DNA from: Alysiella sp. | GTDB lineage: Bacteria > Pseudomonadota > Gammaproteobacteria > Burkholderiales > Neisseriaceae | Direction: 5' to 3' | Assembly: GCF_030525755.1 (NCBI RefSeq) | Contig: NZ_JAUNEC010000002.1 | Coordinates: 55,716 to 119,715, forward strand | Length of the DNA: 64,000 nt | Shown: positions 38,963-48,823 of the stretch, one piece after another | How positions within the stretch are numbered: position 1 is the first letter of the stretch | How the letters are laid out: each line of letters begins with the position of its first letter | The notes under the pieces: model-generated | Seen by the model: only the letters and a program-made list of their open reading frames with translations | What the model was told of the DNA's origin: nothing | Database searches by the model: none | Translations under genes and position numbers: made by a program

Positions 38963-38981
38963 ATTTAGGCTGCCTGAAAAA

Positions 38982-39395
38982 TCAGAAAGGTTTAAAAATC
39001 ACAATCAACAAGGCGGTAAGCAGCGCAAAAACGGGTAATTCATTAAAAACTCGATACCATTTATGGCTGCGTGTATTTTGTTGATTTTGGAAATTGCGTA
39101 AGAGTTTGCCACAAAAAAAGTGGTACACAAGCAATAATACGGCAATCAGTATTTTGGCGTGTACCCAACCATGAAATCCAATATGAAACAATGGCATGGA
39201 TAAACCGCATAAAACTGAACCGATTGCCCAAGGGTGCATGAAACGGTAGAGCTTACCTGCCATTAACAACAGCCGTTCACGTTCATGGTGCTGCTCAACC
39301 ATTGCTAAATTTACAAAAATGCGTGGTAAATAAAATAGCCCTGCAAACCATGCAATAATGAAGAAAATGTGAAACAATTTGAGCCAAAGATACAT
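38982..39395 (-). CDS. hemJ: Protoporphyrinogen IX oxidase HemJ
   Basis: 137-residue membrane protein from ATG 39395 with four hydrophobic segments. The motifs WLKLFHIFFIIAWFAGLFYL (His near residue 9), RFMHPW and VHAKILIA fit HemJ, the oxygen-independent-sequence family that oxidises protoporphyrinogen in haem synthesis. A palindromic DUS ends 2 bp before the start codon (39397-39411), occupying the space where a ribosome site would be. The frame from 39437 through the DUS is unlikely to be used. Confidence 0.88.
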   Translation of the reverse strand: MYLWLKLFHIFFIIAWFAGLFYLPRIFVNLAMVEQHHERERLLLMAGKLYRFMHPWAIGSVLCGLSMPLFHIGFHGWVHAKILIAVLLLVYHFFCGKLLRNFQNQQNTRSHKWYRVFNELPVFALLTALLIVIFKPF

Positions 39396-39475
39396 TTTCA
39401 GGCTGCCTGAAATGGAAAACCGCGTATTGTAGCGCAAAAATGGTAAAATACGCGCTTTGATTTGTGGGGATTGTC

Positions 39476-39775
39476 ATGAATGCCGCTATGTACACTTTAT
39501 TGTTGTTGGCTGTGGTGTTGGCAAATTTACCTTTTTTGACTACGCGACTTTTGGGTGTGTTCCCTTTGCAACACAAACATTTTGGGCATCATTTATTTGA
39601 ATGGCTTTTGGGTTTGCTTTTAACAGCCGCAATGGCTTATGTATTAGAAAGTCGCTCGGCAGTGGTACACAATCAAGGTTGGGCATTTTATGCGGTGGTA
39701 CTTTGCTTGTTTTTGGTATTTGCCTTTCCTGCTTTTGTGTGGCGGTATTTTTGGCATGGGCGAAATAAAGAATAA
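39476..39775 (+). CDS. DUF2818-type small membrane protein
   Basis: 99 residues from ATG 39476, preceded by GGGGATTGTC; a GTG four codons earlier is possible. Three hydrophobic segments (MYTLLLLAVVLANLPFL at the start, one near residues 45-60 and one near 70-92) and the ANLPFLTTRLLGV motif fit DUF2818, a family I know beside respiratory genes in betaproteobacteria. Function unknown. Divergent from hemJ. Confidence 0.75.
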   Translation: MNAAMYTLLLLAVVLANLPFLTTRLLGVFPLQHKHFGHHLFEWLLGLLLTAAMAYVLESRSAVVHNQGWAFYAVVLCLFLVFAFPAFVWRYFWHGRNKE

Positions 39776-40062
39776 TTGAAATATTTGGACTTTTAAATCA
39801 AAAATTACAGAAAGACTGAACCCTTTGCCTGGGGCTATTGACAATTCGGGTGTGAAGTTGGTTTTGTAGACAAGTTTGTTTAATTCAAGGCAAAAATACA
39901 AGCCAATGTATGCATGCTATATGGTGCGTAATGCAGAATTGGGCAAATTTAGCATAAAAACAACTGCGAAATGAATTGTTAATAGTCCCTAGTTCGGTTT
40001 GCGGGAACAACTTTTATTTCCACATGATTTGGATTGGTATATTTGTCCCAGCTAAGTTTTAG
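39776..40062. other. Intergenic region without recognisable genes
   Basis: After the DUF2818 stop, about 290 bp hold no supported coding frame, RNA or repeat that I recognise. The sequence 'gcatgctatatggtgcgta' near 39912 faintly resembles the repeat at 23189 and 48780. Confidence 0.4.
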
Positions 40063-40213
40063 GGTTGTTTCAAATACAAATCGTACAGCGTTGCCAATGT
40101 CTTGAACAGCTCTTGTTGTTGCCTTGTTTGTGTTATGGTCAATTCGTTTAGAAATAGGACAAATGAATTAACTATATAATTTGAAACAATGATACAAAGT
40201 TTTCAAACGACCA
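40063..40213. mobile_element. Correia-like element, long copy
   Basis: GGTTGTTTCAAATACAAATC followed by GTACAGCGTTGCC on the left and TTTTCAAACGACC on the right form inverted ends. About 150 bp, the size of the longer Correia class. The interior has 'aaataggacaaatg', also seen near 23165 and 48705. Confidence 0.6.
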
Positions 40214-40235
40214 TAAATGGATTGAACAAAATTTT

Positions 40236-40275
40236 AGGCTGCCTGAAAACCCATTTCTTGGTTTTCAGGCAGCCT
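40236..40275 (-). terminator. DUS hairpin terminator of tsf
   Basis: AGGCTGCCTGAAAAC / GTTTTCAGGCAGCCT around a 10-base loop, 28 bp beyond the tsf stop. Confidence 0.75.
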
Positions 40276-40302
40276 TTTTCATTTTTTTAATCAAAAAATT
40301 GA

Positions 40303-41157
40303 TTAAACTTTTGCAGCCGCAGCCACTTCCGCAGCGTAGTCCACAACCGCTTTTTCAATGCCATCGCCCACTTTGTAGCGTGCGAATGACAAGATTTCTG
40401 TGCCATTTTCTTTGGCGTATTGGGCAACAGTTTGGTCTGGGTTCATCACAAACGCTTGACCGTTCAAAGACACTTCTGCCAAGAATTTTTTGATGCGACC
40501 TTCAACCATTTTCGCAGCGATTTCAGCAGGTTTGCCAGATTCAATCGCTTGTTGGGTGTAGATGTGGCGTTCTTTTTCAACGGTTTCCGCGTCCACTTGG
40601 TCTTCGCGCACGCATTGTGGTTTAGCCGCAACGATGTGCATGCCGATTTTACGCGCCACGTCTTCGCTGCCTGTGTATTCCACCAACACGCCTTCGGTTG
40701 CCAAAGCACCGTGAATGTAAGCCACCAATTCGCCAGAAGTTTCAATTACTTGGAAACGGCGTACAGACATGTTTTCGCCCAATTTGGCAATCACGGCTTT
40801 GCGCTCGTCTTCCACCAAAGCCGCCAATTCTTCAACGGTAGCGGGTTTTTTTGCCACCGCAGTTTTGGCAACAAAATTGGCAAATTCAACAAAACCAGCG
40901 TCTTTTGCCACAAAGTCGGTTTCGCAGTTTACTTCAACCAATGCGCCCACTTTGCCTTCAATCGCGTAAGCCAACACGCCTTCGGCAGCCGTGCGACCTG
41001 CCAATTTGCCTGCTTTTGCGCCTGATTTAATGCGCAAAATTTCTTCGGCTTTTTCAAAATTGCCTTCGGCTTCTACCAATGCTTTTTTGCATTCCATCAT
41101 GCCCAAGCCAGTTGCGGCGCGCAAATCGGCAACCATTTTTGCAGTAATTTCTGCCAT
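40303..41157 (-). CDS. tsf: Elongation factor Ts
   Basis: Nucleotide exchange factor for EF-Tu. 284 residues from ATG 41157 ([20 protein letters not shown]), preceded by GGAGAACA. N-terminal UBA-like domain, the TDFV contact motif ([10 protein letters not shown], about residues 77-86) and the C-terminal core with [17 protein letters not shown] are present. Downstream of rpsB as in most bacteria; a DUS hairpin separates them. Confidence 0.98.
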   Translation of the reverse strand: MAEITAKMVADLRAATGLGMMECKKALVEAEGNFEKAEEILRIKSGAKAGKLAGRTAAEGVLAYAIEGKVGALVEVNCETDFVAKDAGFVEFANFVAKTAVAKKPATVEELAALVEDERKAVIAKLGENMSVRRFQVIETSGELVAYIHGALATEGVLVEYTGSEDVARKIGMHIVAAKPQCVREDQVDAETVEKERHIYTQQAIESGKPAEIAAKMVEGRIKKFLAEVSLNGQAFVMNPDQTVAQYAKENGTEILSFARYKVGDGIEKAVVDYAAEVAAAAKV

Positions 41158-41197
41158 ATTGTTCTCCAAAAATATCAATTCAAATGAAATTCAAAAC

Positions 41198-41227
41198 AGG
41201 CTGCCTGAAACCGTTTTCAGGCAGCCT
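41198..41227 (-). terminator. DUS hairpin between rpsB and tsf
   Basis: AGGCTGCCTGAAA / TTTCAGGCAGCCT with a 4-base loop. Partial attenuation between the two genes is likely, not complete termination. Confidence 0.6.
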
Positions 41228-41242
41228 GAAAAGACAAAAGTC

Positions 41243-41971
41243 TTATTCAGCAGCTTGTTGTGCAGCAGCTACGGTTTCCGCAACCGCTTGGTTTTTGCCT
41301 TCCAGCACAGCATCAGCGATGCCACGGCAGTACAAACGGATGGCTTTGGCAGAGTCATCGTTACCAGGGATAACGTGTTTCACACCGTCAGGGCTGTTGT
41401 TGGTGTCCACAACGGCAATCACGGGAATGCCCAATTTTTCGGCTTCCACCAAAGTACCGTGTTGGTAGCCTGTGTCAATCACGAAAATCGCGTCTGGCAA
41501 GCCTTTCATGTCTTTGATGCCGCCCAAAGAGCGTTCCAATTTTTCCACTTCGCGGGTCATGTCCAACAATTCTTTTTTGTTGTAACCGCTTGATTCGGCG
41601 TTTGCCAACAAAGCGGCTTTTTCTTCCAAGCGTTTGATGGATTGTTTGACGGTTTTGTAGTTGGTCAGCATGCCGCCCAACCAGCGATGGTCAACGTAAG
41701 GCATACCTGCGCGTTGTGCTTCTTCTTTGATGATTTCACGCGCTTGGCGTTTTGTGCCAACAAACAAAATCGTGCCTTTGTTGGCAACCAAACGGCGCAC
41801 CACTTCTTGTGCTTCTTGGAACATGGGAACGGTTTTTTCCAAGTTGATGATGTGGATTTTGTTGCGCGCGCCAAAAATGTATTGTGCCATTTTTGGGTTC
41901 CAGTAGCGGGTTTGGTGACCGAAATGTACGCCAGCTTCAATCATTTGGCGCATGGTGATTTGAGAAGACAT
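41243..41971 (-). CDS. rpsB: 30S ribosomal protein S2
   Basis: 242 residues. [20 protein letters not shown] and [20 protein letters not shown] open the protein; [19 protein letters not shown] and [20 protein letters not shown] are further signatures. Heads the rpsB-tsf operon. Confidence 0.99.
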   Translation of the reverse strand: MSSQITMRQMIEAGVHFGHQTRYWNPKMAQYIFGARNKIHIINLEKTVPMFQEAQEVVRRLVANKGTILFVGTKRQAREIIKEEAQRAGMPYVDHRWLGGMLTNYKTVKQSIKRLEEKAALLANAESSGYNKKELLDMTREVEKLERSLGGIKDMKGLPDAIFVIDTGYQHGTLVEAEKLGIPVIAVVDTNNSPDGVKHVIPGNDDSAKAIRLYCRGIADAVLEGKNQAVAETVAAAQQAAE

Positions 41972-42136
41972 TGTTTATTCCTTGAATAAAGGGTTAATTG
42001 AGTGCTTACAACATGGGCAGAATTTTCAATAAAATGACAGCCTTAAAAACAGGCTGCCTGAAAACACCCTTTAATGCCACGTTGTTGGCGTTTTAGTGAA
42101 AGCCCCATTTGGGGAGCGCGAAATTATATTGCAAAC

Positions 42137-42361
42137 TCATTGTTCTGGCAAATTGTTCGGCTTATCTTGTTGGATTTGTTGTGCTTCGCGTTTCAAACGT
42201 TGATTACGGCGGCGTGTCATCAATGCCCAAAATGCAAACAGGGTGGGCAGAATCGTCCAAAAAACCAAATAAATCAAAACGCGTACAATGCCTTGTGGGT
42301 ATTGTGCAATGGAAAACATGAGGGTTACAAAAATGTAACCGATAAAAATAATGTGCCACAT
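42137..42361 (-). CDS. Small membrane protein of unknown function
   Basis: 74 residues from ATG 42361 (MWHIIFIGYIFVTLMFS); an in-frame ATG at 42394 overlaps a DUS. Two hydrophobic segments (about residues 3-18 and 28-48) are followed by a highly basic, glutamine-rich tail (RRRNQRLKREAQQIQQ). The tail would be cytoplasmic. I do not recognise the family. It follows lpxD on the same strand, 52 bp after its stop. Confidence 0.6.
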   Translation of the reverse strand: MWHIIFIGYIFVTLMFSIAQYPQGIVRVLIYLVFWTILPTLFAFWALMTRRRNQRLKREAQQIQQDKPNNLPEQ

Positions 42362-42413
42362 AATTGTTATGATAAGTGTGTTTTCAGGCAGCATACTGGG
42401 CTGCCTGAAAACG

Positions 42414-43448
42414 TTATTCTGTTTTATTGTTTAATGCTAACTGTGTTTCTAGGGTTTTGATGCGCTTGTGCATTTCGTTGAGATTGCGCAAATGGACTGC
42501 ATTGCGCGTCCATTCTTTGTAAGTTTGCATAGGGTAAATGCCTGCTTGATGTGTACCGCTTTCGGTAATGCTTTGAGTAACCGATGTGCCACCGCCAATG
42601 GTGGTTTGATTGGCAATTTCAATGTGTCCTACTGTACCGACACCACCTCCCAAAACACAGTAATCGCCAATTTTGACGCTGCCTGAAATACCTGTACATG
42701 CTGCAATCACGGTGTGTGCGCCAATTTGACAGTTGTGGGCAATTTGAATGAGGTTGTCAATTTTGCTGCCTTGCCCAATTACGGTATCACTCATCGCCCC
42801 CCTGTCCACGCAGGTGTTGGCACCGATTTCCACATCATCGCCAAGTGTTACGCCACCTGTTTGCGGAATTTTGAACCAGCTTTCGCCCGTAAATGCCAAA
42901 CCAAAACCGTCTGCCCCGATGATGCTGCCTGAATGGATTTCTACGCGCTTACCCAGTGTGCAACCGTGATAAACGGTTACATTAGGGTGCAAAAACACCC
43001 CGTCGCCCAAGACACAATCGTATTCAATTACGCTATTGGCAAGAATGCGACAATGTTCACCCAAAACGGTGTTGGCACCAATGTACACATTCGCACCGAT
43101 TTCACAACTGACAGGCACTTTGGCTGACGCTTCAACTACGGCAGTAGGGTGTATGCCTGCGCGTGCTGCCTGAATGGGGTGAAACAACCGCGCCACTTTG
43201 GCAAAGTAAAGATAAGGGTCAGTTGCCACAATCAAATTGCGCTCGGGAAATTGGTCGGCATTTTTCGGTGAGACAATAATGGCACCTGCTTTGCTGTTTT
43301 GTACTTCTTGACGATATTTGGGATTGGCAAGAAAAGTAATGTGCTGTGCTTGGGCGTGTTCGGCTGGGGCAATCGCTGAAATGGCAATATTTTGTCCACG
43401 CACTTCGCCGCCCAATTGTGCGGTAATTTGGGAGAGTGTGTAACTCAT
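42414..43448 (-). CDS. lpxD: UDP-3-O-(3-hydroxyacyl)glucosamine N-acyltransferase LpxD
   Basis: Adds the N-linked 3-hydroxyacyl chain in lipid A synthesis. 344 residues: N-terminal uridine-binding domain (about 1-100), then a long hexapeptide-repeat beta-helix, and a C-terminal coiled segment ([18 protein letters not shown]). The catalytic His is in [17 protein letters not shown]. In Neisseria lpxD lies between bamA/skp and fabZ-lpxA; here it is 37 kb away from that block, next to a pair of tRNA genes. Confidence 0.97.
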   Translation of the reverse strand: MSYTLSQITAQLGGEVRGQNIAISAIAPAEHAQAQHITFLANPKYRQEVQNSKAGAIIVSPKNADQFPERNLIVATDPYLYFAKVARLFHPIQAARAGIHPTAVVEASAKVPVSCEIGANVYIGANTVLGEHCRILANSVIEYDCVLGDGVFLHPNVTVYHGCTLGKRVEIHSGSIIGADGFGLAFTGESWFKIPQTGGVTLGDDVEIGANTCVDRGAMSDTVIGQGSKIDNLIQIAHNCQIGAHTVIAACTGISGSVKIGDYCVLGGGVGTVGHIEIANQTTIGGGTSVTQSITESGTHQAGIYPMQTYKEWTRNAVHLRNLNEMHKRIKTLETQLALNNKTE

Positions 43449-43539
43449 GATTTTTCCTATTTGGGTTTAATTTGCCACATGATAACGCAAAAAAGCTGCC
43501 TGAAACACTTTTCAGGCAGTCTGATTGAGCGGAAAAGCA

Positions 43540-43570
43540 AAAAACCTGCTGATGAATCAGCAGGTTTTTA
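43540..43570 (-). terminator. Terminator of the tRNA operon
   Basis: AAAAACCTGCTGA / TCAGCAGGTTTTT with a 5-base loop, just past tRNA-Glu; on the minus strand it ends in a T-run. Confidence 0.85.
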
Positions 43571-43575
43571 AAAAT

Positions 43576-43650
43576 TGGCACGCCCACGGGGAATCGAACC
43601 CCGGTTACCGCCGTGAAAGGGCGATGTCCTAACCGCTAGACGATGGGCGC
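43576..43650 (-). tRNA. tRNA-Glu (UUC)
   Basis: 75 nt including the encoded CCA. Acceptor stem GCGCCCA / TGGGCGT, anticodon loop CCTTTCAC with anticodon TTC, and T-loop GGTTCGAATCC fit tRNA-Glu. It is 13 bp downstream of tRNA-Arg. Confidence 0.97.
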
Positions 43651-43663
43651 GGAATAAATTTTC

Positions 43664-43740
43664 TGGCGCACCCGGAGCGATTCGAACGCCCGACCCTTTG
43701 GTTCGTAGCCAAATACTCTATCCAACTGAGCTACGGGTGC
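43664..43740 (-). tRNA. tRNA-Arg (ACG)
   Basis: 77 nt including CCA. Acceptor GCACCCG / CGGGTGC, anticodon loop GGCTACGAAC with anticodon ACG (read as inosine at the first position), T-loop GTTCGAATC. Expressed with tRNA-Glu from the promoter at 43772-43799. Confidence 0.97.
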
Positions 43741-43771
43741 GTTTCGCGCAAGCGCGTTATAGAAAATGTGA

Positions 43772-43799
43772 ATTATACGGATATTCCAAAAATCGTCAA
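43772..43799 (-). promoter_or_regulatory. Promoter of the tRNA-Arg/tRNA-Glu operon
   Basis: Minus strand TTGACG (43794-43799), 16-bp spacer, TATAAT (43772-43777), followed by a GCGC-rich discriminator typical of stringently controlled stable RNA genes. Confidence 0.8.
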
Positions 43800-43909
43800 G
43801 TATTTTTTGCAAAGTAATCTTAATTCCATGATATTTCTCTTCATATAAACAAGACAATTCATGTCCTTTCAGGCAGCCTGAAACCTGATTTATGCCTTGA
43901 ACACAGTCA

Positions 43910-45502
43910 TTACTGTGGTAAAACTTCTTTTTTTTGATTGTGTTCATCAATTTCCAACCAACCTATGTCGCCCGATAGTGCATTGTTGGTTACCACACCT
44001 GAAACGCAATTTTCAGGCAGCTTGGTGTCATAGCCCATTGTATGCGCCATAAAAAGGGCTAGCTGATAATGGAAATGGTGTCCACAAGCATCAAATAATT
44101 GACGCGCCTGTGATTGGACATCGGCATTGGGACTGTAAATCAGCAAAGGTACACGGTATTGTGCATCTTCATTTGTGCCTTGATTGGCGATTGTTTCGGT
44201 AACGTATTGACCGTGGTCGGAAGTGTAAATCAGCAACCAATCTTGTTCTTTTTGTTGTTTTAAATGTTCAAATACTTGTTTTATGAATAAATTGGTGTGG
44301 CGTATGCTACTGTCATATTTGTCCAAGTTCGTGTTGTTTTTAAAGAACATTTCCTCTGGAGACAAGTAATGGGCATACGGCGCATGTGAACCGCGTTGGT
44401 GCAGCACAATAAAATGTTGTTTTTGATTTAAAGGGTATTTTTTCAAATAGGGCAACAACAAAAAATCATTCATGCCCACCGTTTTGGCATAGCCTAATTC
44501 TGTGGGATAACTGCTGTAATGTAACCATTTGCCACCAATCAAATTGATGAGTTCCATTTCGGTTTCAGGTTGAGCGGAATGAAAAGCGGTTTGAAAACCT
44601 TGTTGTTGCGCCAAACGGAATAAATTGCTTGTGCCTTTTTGGATTTGTAACAAACCATTTGGTCGTTCTATCATATTGAAAAACATGGGTAAAGACACAA
44701 AAGTCATTTTGCCTGCTGAATAAATCGGTTTGATGATGCTTTCAGGGTGTGTTTTTGCCAATTCATTGAAAAAAGGAGATGTTTCACGCGGATAACCAAA
44801 ATGTTGAATGTGTGTGGCACTTTCGCTTTCACCCATGATTAAGATGATGTTGCGGATTTTGGGCTGATTGATGATTTGTGGTTCGGTGCTGATGTATTGT
44901 GGTACTTTACTTAAATTAAACCATTGGTTGGGCAGAATTTTCCCAATAAAATACCCAAAACTGAAATAATGTGCTTTAACGCGCCCATAGCCACTATCGG
45001 GCGAAATACCTTGCTTGTGTGGTGTGTCAAATGAACGTACGCAGATAAACAATATTGCCAACACGAAAAACCAATCGGCAATTGGGTGCGATTTGTGGTT
45101 AATTTTAAAATGCAAAATGCTGAAAAATAATATACTTTCTGCAATTGACCAAATGATATGTGGCACAATTTGCACAAACATACCTTGTCCTGCCGTCATC
45201 ACTTCACGGATTTCGGCAAACAGCAAATAATAATTCATGCCCGTTATCCAACTGTGGTAAATGGCATAATGTACATTGTTTGCCAACAAAGACCATGCCA
45301 CAAAACCACCAATCAACCAACGCATGGTGCGTTTTTTTGCAAACACAAATAAAGCCAAAAACAAGGCATACATCGCCAAGGTTTCACCCCATTTTTCCAA
45401 GTTTGGGAAAGCAAAAGCGGCACGGTACGCCATTTCGCTGCAGGTCATCAGCAGGGCGTAGATGAAAATCACAATCGGGGTTTTGAGTGCATGGAGTTTC
45501 AT
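43910..45502 (-). CDS. Phosphoethanolamine transferase (EptA/PptA/Lpt-like)
   Basis: 530 residues from ATG 45502; the frame runs three codons further to a TTG. About five membrane segments in the first 165 residues precede a periplasmic sulfatase-type domain. Motifs: IMGESESATHIQHFGYPRET (metal and nucleophile region, about 225-245), the FHSAQPETEM segment, LHQRGSHAPY and YTSDHGQYV. The family moves phosphoethanolamine from phosphatidylethanolamine to lipid A, LPS core or pilin. The usual catalytic Thr appears as Ser here (GES). Which acceptor is used cannot be told. Upstream of the tRNA promoter, same strand. Confidence 0.85.
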   Translation of the reverse strand: MKLHALKTPIVIFIYALLMTCSEMAYRAAFAFPNLEKWGETLAMYALFLALFVFAKKRTMRWLIGGFVAWSLLANNVHYAIYHSWITGMNYYLLFAEIREVMTAGQGMFVQIVPHIIWSIAESILFFSILHFKINHKSHPIADWFFVLAILFICVRSFDTPHKQGISPDSGYGRVKAHYFSFGYFIGKILPNQWFNLSKVPQYISTEPQIINQPKIRNIILIMGESESATHIQHFGYPRETSPFFNELAKTHPESIIKPIYSAGKMTFVSLPMFFNMIERPNGLLQIQKGTSNLFRLAQQQGFQTAFHSAQPETEMELINLIGGKWLHYSSYPTELGYAKTVGMNDFLLLPYLKKYPLNQKQHFIVLHQRGSHAPYAHYLSPEEMFFKNNTNLDKYDSSIRHTNLFIKQVFEHLKQQKEQDWLLIYTSDHGQYVTETIANQGTNEDAQYRVPLLIYSPNADVQSQARQLFDACGHHFHYQLALFMAHTMGYDTKLPENCVSGVVTNNALSGDIGWLEIDEHNQKKEVLPQ

Positions 45503-45782
45503 ATTGTGCAACCAACCGTTGAAATTGAGGTGGCTACAATTATACGATAATTATCTGCCCTGACTGGTAAGGTGCGTCATGTTTTTCAGGCAGCCTTTTG
45601 TCACACGATAATTTTCGTTTTACCAACAATTTGTCTACTTGCCCCATCCCCAACGAGGGGCTAGCGTGGGCGAGGCAGGTTGTTAGGCTGCCTGAAAGTT
45701 TTTGTCATGCACAGTTAAGGGGATTTCATATCCACCCTATGTCCGTTTTGTGGGTTAGAAACCTTATGTGAAACCGCCTGTC

Positions 45783-45802
45783 ATTCCTATCTACATGGGA
45801 AT
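45783..45802. repeat. dRS3-like 20-bp repeat
   Basis: ATTCCT-N8-GGGAAT, flanked by GTC and GAC. This matches the neisserial dRS3 pattern ATTCCC-N8-GGGAAT except for one base. Elsewhere such sites are targets for phage or filamentous-phage insertion. Confidence 0.5.
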
Positions 45803-46129
45803 GACGGTAATTTGAGTATTTTTATCATTGTGCATCAATTTCAGTCTGTTTTGTTGCCTGAAACTGTGTTCAGGTTTAATTTTAATTGTGGTATTACATT
45901 GAATTACATCAAAGTAGAAAATGGCTGAAACTGTACTTGTTTCCACCAATTTTCAATCAAAATTCTTTTTCAATGGCATCATTTGCCACAAACAGACCAA
46001 TAGCTTAACTTAATTTAACTTTTTTCTGGACAAATCGCATCATTTCATTTCATATTGTTACATCAATAAGATTGCGACTTTAAGCTTAATTTTCAGGCAG
46101 CCTTTTCCCATTTTGATGCCAAAAAGCAC
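45803..46129. other. Intergenic region upstream of ppsA
   Basis: No coding frame, RNA gene or clear repeat recognised apart from one DUS (46091-46102) and a DUS remnant near 45855. It is A/T-rich and may carry ppsA regulatory sites. Confidence 0.4.
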
Positions 46130-46158
46130 ATGACATTTATGCTTGTATTGGCTAGAAT
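46130..46158 (+). promoter_or_regulatory. Likely promoter of ppsA
   Basis: -35 ATGACA (46130-46135), 17-bp spacer, -10 TAGAAT (46153-46158), about 65 bp before the start codon. Confidence 0.6.
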
Positions 46159-46221
46159 AGCAAAGTAACGTTATTGTTTCTTTACATTTTCCAAAACCAC
46201 CTTAATCAAAGGACACAAAAC

Positions 46222-48615
46222 ATGTCTCAAAATGTTATCTGGTTTGAAAACTTGCGCATGACCGATGTGGAAAGCGTGGGCGGCAAAAACGCATCTTTGG
46301 GTGAGATGATTTCCCAGCTCACCGAAAAAGGCGTGCGCGTACCCAGTGGCTTTGCCACCACCGCCGCCGCCTATCGCGCATTTTTGGCGCACGAAGGCTT
46401 GGCAGAACGCATTTCCAACGCTTTGGCTGCCTTAAATGTGGACGATGTTACCGAACTGGCGCGTGTGGGCAAAGAAATCCGCCAATGGATTTTGGATACG
46501 CCTTTCCCTGCCGAATTGAATGCCGATATTGAAACCGCATGGAACAAAATGGTTGCCGATGCAGGCACCGACCAAATTTCCGTAGCCGTGCGTTCATCTG
46601 CCACAGCCGAAGATTTGCCCGATGCGTCTTTTGCAGGTCAGCAAGAAACATTTTTAAACATCAATGGCTTGGATAATGTTAAAGAAGCCATGCACCACGT
46701 TTTTGCCTCTTTGTACAACGACCGTGCCATTTCCTATCGCGTACACAAAGGTTTTGCACACGATGTGGTGGCGTTGTCGGCTGGTGTGCAACGCATGGTG
46801 CGCTCCGACACAGGAGCGGCTGGCGTGATGTTCTCCATTGACACCGAAAGCGGTTTTGAAGATGTGGTTTTCGTCACATCATCATACGGTTTGGGTGAAA
46901 CCGTGGTGCAAGGCGCAGTCAATCCAGACGAATTTTATGTGCATAAACCCACTTTACGCGCAGGCAAACCCGCCATTTTGCGCAAAACCATGGGTTCAAA
47001 ACTCATCAAAATGACGTTTACCGAACAAGCACAGGCTGGCAAATCGGTGCAAGTGGTGGACGTGCCAGCCGAACAGCGCAAACAATTTTCCATTTCAAAT
47101 GAAGAAATTACCGAATTGGCAAAATACGCGCTCATCATTGAAGAACACTACGGTCGCCCCATGGACATTGAATGGGGACGCGATGGCGTGGACGGCAAAT
47201 TGTACATCTTGCAAGCCCGCCCCGAAACCGTGAAATCACAAGAAAAAGAACAAGGCAACAGCTTGCGCCGCTACAATATTGCTGGCGAACGCCAAGTTTT
47301 GTGTGAAGGTCGTGCCATTGGTCAAAAAGTGGGTCAAGGCAAAGTGCGTTTGGTTAAAGATGCGAGCGAAATGGACAGCGTTCAGGCAGGCGACATTCTC
47401 GTTACCGACATGACCGACCCCGATTGGGAACCCGTGATGAAACGCGCGGCGGCAATCGTGACCAATCGTGGCGGTCGCACCTGCCACGCGGCGATTATTG
47501 CGCGTGAATTGGGCATTCCTGCTGTGGTGGGTTGCGGCAACGCTTCGGAAGTTTTGGCGGAAGGTCAAGAAGTTACCGTATCTTGCGCGGAAGGCGATAC
47601 AGGTTTGATTTACAACGGTTTGTTGAATGTGAGCGTGGACGAAATTTCTTTGGACAAAATGCCACAATCGCCCGTGAAAATCATGATGAACGTGGGCAAC
47701 CCCGAATTGGCGTTCAGCTTTGCCAATATTCCGAGCGAAGGCATTGGCTTGGCGCGTATGGAATTCATCATCAACCGTCAAATCGGCATTCACCCCAAAG
47801 CCTTGATTGATTTTGATAAATTGGACAGCGATTTGCAAGACGAAATCCGAGACCGCATCGCAGGTTACGCATCGCCCACCGCATTTTATGTGGACAAAAT
47901 CGCAGAAGGCGTGGCAACTTTGGCAGCGTCTGTGTATCCACGCAAAGTGATTGTGCGCATGTCTGATTTTAAATCCAATGAATACATGGGTTTGGTTGGC
48001 GGCAACATTTACGAACCGCATGAAGAAAATCCGATGTTGGGTTTCCGTGGTGCGGCACGTTATGTTTCGGAAGAATTTAAAGAAGCCTTTGCTTTGGAAT
48101 GCCAAGCATTGAAATATGTGCGCGATGAAATGGGCTTGACCAATGTGGAAATCATGATTCCTTTTGTGCGGACTTTGAACGAAGCCGAACAAGTGATTCA
48201 CGCCCTGAAAGCCAATGGTTTGGAACGCGGCAAAAACGGTTTGCGCCTGATTATGATGTGCGAAGTGCCAAGCAACGCGCTGTTGGCGGAACAATTCTTG
48301 AAATATTTTGATGGTTTCTCCATCGGCTCCAACGACATGACGCAACTGACTTTGGGCGTGGACAGAGACAGTGGTGGCAGCATTGCCAGCAGCTTTGACG
48401 AGCGCAATCCTGCTGTGAAAGTGATGTTGCATTTGGCGATTTCAGCCTGCCGCAAACACAATAAATATGTGGGCATTTGCGGTCAAGGTCCTTCCGACCA
48501 CCCTGATTTTGCCAAGTGGTTGGTGGAAGAGGGCATTGAAACGGTGTCGCTCAACCCCGATACGGTGATTGAAACGTGGTTGTATTTGGCAAAAGAGTTG
48601 AACAACGCGGCATAA
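46222..48615 (+). CDS. ppsA: Phosphoenolpyruvate synthase
   Basis: Converts pyruvate and ATP to phosphoenolpyruvate, AMP and phosphate, for gluconeogenesis. 797 residues from ATG 46222, preceded by AAAGGACACAAAAC. N-terminal ATP-grasp domain ([13 protein letters not shown] at about 18-30), swivelling domain with the phosphorylated His422 in [18 protein letters not shown], and C-terminal PEP-utilising barrel ending with [19 protein letters not shown]. The regulatory gene ppsR that often lies beside it is not seen. The 398-residue antisense frame (47236-48432) is a codon-bias shadow. Confidence 0.98.
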   Translation: MSQNVIWFENLRMTDVESVGGKNASLGEMISQLTEKGVRVPSGFATTAAAYRAFLAHEGLAERISNALAALNVDDVTELARVGKEIRQWILDTPFPAELNADIETAWNKMVADAGTDQISVAVRSSATAEDLPDASFAGQQETFLNINGLDNVKEAMHHVFASLYNDRAISYRVHKGFAHDVVALSAGVQRMVRSDTGAAGVMFSIDTESGFEDVVFVTSSYGLGETVVQGAVNPDEFYVHKPTLRAGKPAILRKTMGSKLIKMTFTEQAQAGKSVQVVDVPAEQRKQFSISNEEITELAKYALIIEEHYGRPMDIEWGRDGVDGKLYILQARPETVKSQEKEQGNSLRRYNIAGERQVLCEGRAIGQKVGQGKVRLVKDASEMDSVQAGDILVTDMTDPDWEPVMKRAAAIVTNRGGRTCHAAIIARELGIPAVVGCGNASEVLAEGQEVTVSCAEGDTGLIYNGLLNVSVDEISLDKMPQSPVKIMMNVGNPELAFSFANIPSEGIGLARMEFIINRQIGIHPKALIDFDKLDSDLQDEIRDRIAGYASPTAFYVDKIAEGVATLAASVYPRKVIVRMSDFKSNEYMGLVGGNIYEPHEENPMLGFRGAARYVSEEFKEAFALECQALKYVRDEMGLTNVEIMIPFVRTLNEAEQVIHALKANGLERGKNGLRLIMMCEVPSNALLAEQFLKYFDGFSIGSNDMTQLTLGVDRDSGGSIASSFDERNPAVKVMLHLAISACRKHNKYVGICGQGPSDHPDFAKWLVEEGIETVSLNPDTVIETWLYLAKELNNAA

Positions 48616-48633
48616 TCGCCCCAATGTCAAAAC

Positions 48634-48671
48634 AGGCTGCCTGAAAGATTTGATTGGCTTTCAGGCAGCCT
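48634..48671 (+). terminator. DUS hairpin terminator of ppsA
   Basis: AGGCTGCCTGAAAG and CTTTCAGGCAGCCT around a 10-base loop, followed by TAATTTT. Confidence 0.75.
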
Positions 48672-48779
48672 TAATTTTGGTTTAGTGTATGGTTAAGCCA
48701 TTTAAAAATAGGACAAGTGTAGGGTGCAACTTGTTACACTATTTTTTAAAAATATTAATTTTTTTGGAAAATTTCCATT

Positions 48780-48823
48780 CTATATGGTGTGTTCCATTTT
48801 GTATTTGATTTACTGTATTTTGA
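48780..48823. repeat. Interspersed repeat overlapping an ABC ATPase 3' end
   Basis: About 43 bp nearly identical to 23189-23230 (shared core CATTTTGTATTTGATTTACT). The stop codon of the ABC ATPase (48810-48812) and its last codons fall inside it. Confidence 0.6.

Noticed and set aside
47236..48432. 398-codon antisense reading frame across ppsA
   Set aside because: The plus-strand frame is an unmistakable PpsA; the antisense frame is due to codon bias and has no recognisable domain or ribosome site.
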